From: CAZIKB01 sp964539665
Lineage (GTDB): Bacteria; Zhuqueibacterota; Zhuqueibacteria; Oceanimicrobiales; Oceanimicrobiaceae
Assembly: GCA_964539665.1 (NCBI GenBank)
Contig: CAZIKB010000050.1
Span: 1-43,666, forward strand
DNA length: 43,666 nt
Direction of reading: 5' to 3'
Shown: one piece after another, positions 42,868 to 43,666 of the stretch
Layout: each line of letters starts with the position of its first letter
How positions within the stretch are numbered: position 1 is the stretch's first letter
The notes under the pieces: generated by a model
The model's database searches: none
Told to the model about the DNA's origin: nothing
Seen by the model: only the letters and a program-made list of their open reading frames with translations
Position numbers and translations under genes: made by a program

Positions 42868-43091
42868 TCTGATTTCTCCCAATTAAAAAATGGAAACTCA
42901 ATTAATTTTTTTGATTTATTCAATTTCTCAAAATTTTCGTCAGCGATTATTACTTCAGCATCAATTTTTCTTTTATTCATTTCAGTTACAAAATAGTCTA
43001 CTGCATCCTGAATGCCATCTTTTTTCCCTTTCCTGTAAACGCTCATGATTACAACAAACAAACCGATTGCAGCAAGTAATGTTATTAGCAT
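42864..43091 (-). CDS. small single-pass membrane protein, 75 aa
   Basis: Residues 1-20 (LITLLAAIGLFVVIMSVY) form one membrane helix with a very short outside end, followed by positive residues (RKGKKDG), which puts the soluble C-terminal ~50 residues in the cytoplasm. The soluble part looks alpha-beta (AVDYFVTEMNKRKIDAEVIIADENFEKL). No recognised family. It lies 18 bases after the TauE/SafE gene and overlaps the acidic protein gene by 4 bases, so the three are probably one transcript. Confidence 0.65.
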   Translation of the reverse strand: MLITLLAAIGLFVVIMSVYRKGKKDGIQDAVDYFVTEMNKRKIDAEVIIADENFEKLNKSKKLIEFPFFNWEKSE

Positions 43092-43109
43092 AATTAATTC
43101 TTTCGAATG

Positions 43110-43666
43110 TTATTCTGTAAGAATTCTAAAACCTATTACAAATGCAATAATAGCAAAAAATATCCTTACAAAGTTTATATGTAACCTTTTTGTAAAAAAA
43201 CCACCTAACTGTCCGCCAATAATATTCCCTGGAATTAAGAAAATAAGTGTTATCAGGACATCAGATAATAAAAAATCACCTGCATTTGATGCGGTTATCA
43301 GTAAAAATCCAGATGCAGTTAATGAGCAAAAAATAGCCGCGGTTATCGTATTAGCAATTGAATTTTTAATAGGTATTTTTAATATCGTTTGCTGCATTGG
43401 AGTGGATACAATACCGCCGCTAATGCCTATCATACTGCTTATGACTCCCATCGCAATTCCAATTCCTGAAACTGTGGTCTCATCTATTTCTTCTTTAGGG
43501 ATCTCAGTAATTTCCTTTTCCGAAGGTTTCGCCCAAATTTGATTTAAGACAATAACACCAGCGAAAAGGGCATAAACACCAAGAAAGAATTCGATAAATT
43601 TTTTATCAATGTAATTAGTGATTGACCGAAAACTAACGATTTTAATAAATATATAGTGAACATTCA
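43110..43666 (-). CDS. TauE/SafE-family membrane permease (C-terminal part; partial)
   Basis: The frame is open to the right edge of the window, so about 185 C-terminal residues are present. The helix pattern and the glycine-rich motif GVISSMIGISGGIVSTP (the second copy of the family's G-IGxGGG-like repeat), followed by a helix pair and the loop PGNIIGGQLGGFF, identify the TauE/SafE (sulfite or sulfoacetate exporter-like) family. The ATG at 43451 is internal; in-frame codons continue upstream through FFLGVYALFAGVIVLNQIW. The exported anion is not deducible. Probably transcribed with the two small genes that follow. Confidence 0.85.
   Translation of the reverse strand, partial: NVHYIFIKIVSFRSITNYIDKKFIEFFLGVYALFAGVIVLNQIWAKPSEKEITEIPKEEIDETTVSGIGIAMGVISSMIGISGGIVSTPMQQTILKIPIKNSIANTITAAIFCSLTASGFLLITASNAGDFLLSDVLITLIFLIPGNIIGGQLGGFFTKRLHINFVRIFFAIIAFVIGFRILTE

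Noticed and set aside
1..43666. CRISPR array, rRNA, tRNA or prophage
   Set aside because: I looked for regularly spaced repeats, rRNA-like or tRNA-like sequence and phage structural genes and saw none. The repeats present are short palindromes or protein-coding repeats.

Overview
The window is AT-rich bacterial chromosome. It looks like an uncultured member of the Fibrobacteres-Chlorobi-Bacteroidetes side of the tree, similar to Calditrichota or candidate phylum KSB1. The grounds are a DUF2851 protein, very large secreted proteins ending in the YPNPFN-type FlgD-like/T9SS sorting domain, and an anaerobic Hdr/Mvh/Nuo redox cluster. This placement is inference from gene content; there is no rRNA marker and no tRNA that I could recognise.

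Layout. 1-3958: end of an unknown gene, a DUF2851 protein, three small hypothetical proteins and an AlkA-type DNA glycosylase. 4000-8815: a secreted TPR-CHAT protein converging on an ECF sigma factor and zinc-finger anti-sigma pair. 9013-17840: three very large secreted proteins. Two carry a C-terminal sorting domain, a ~100-residue module is shared three times between them, and one combines cohesin-like and dockerin-like domains. 18050-23562: adenylate kinase, a secreted class C beta-lactamase-like serine hydrolase and a FtsX/MacB-type permease. 23563-24508: a 946-base gene-free leader. 24509-36282: a long redox operon. 36291-42318: a decayed zone with SpoIIE-phosphatase, OprB-porin and HDOD remnants around an intact iron block (feoB, a DtxR-family repressor carrying a FeoA-like domain, fur) and several inverted repeats. 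42319-43666: a coupled pair of small unknown proteins and the end of a TauE/SafE permease.

The redox operon is the main point of interest. Its order is: QmoC-like membrane FeS protein; the first ~125 residues of HdrA fused to NuoE/HndA; HndB-like; NuoF/HndC; a small HATPase; the N-terminal FeS part of HydA/HndD fused to the rest of HdrA plus a second HdrA; MvhD; a decayed mobile element; a 63-residue protein; MvhG; MvhA. Read in order, a typical ~1000-residue double bacterial HdrA has been cut at its first ferredoxin site. An hndABCD-like block lies inside the cut, with the [FeFe] H-cluster domain missing and the [NiFe] MvhADG hydrogenase supplied downstream. HdrB is absent. I infer a flavin-based bifurcating/confurcating complex joining H2, NAD(H), ferredoxin and, through the QmoC-like protein, possibly the quinone pool. 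The architecture is directly visible in the sequence; the reaction is inferred.
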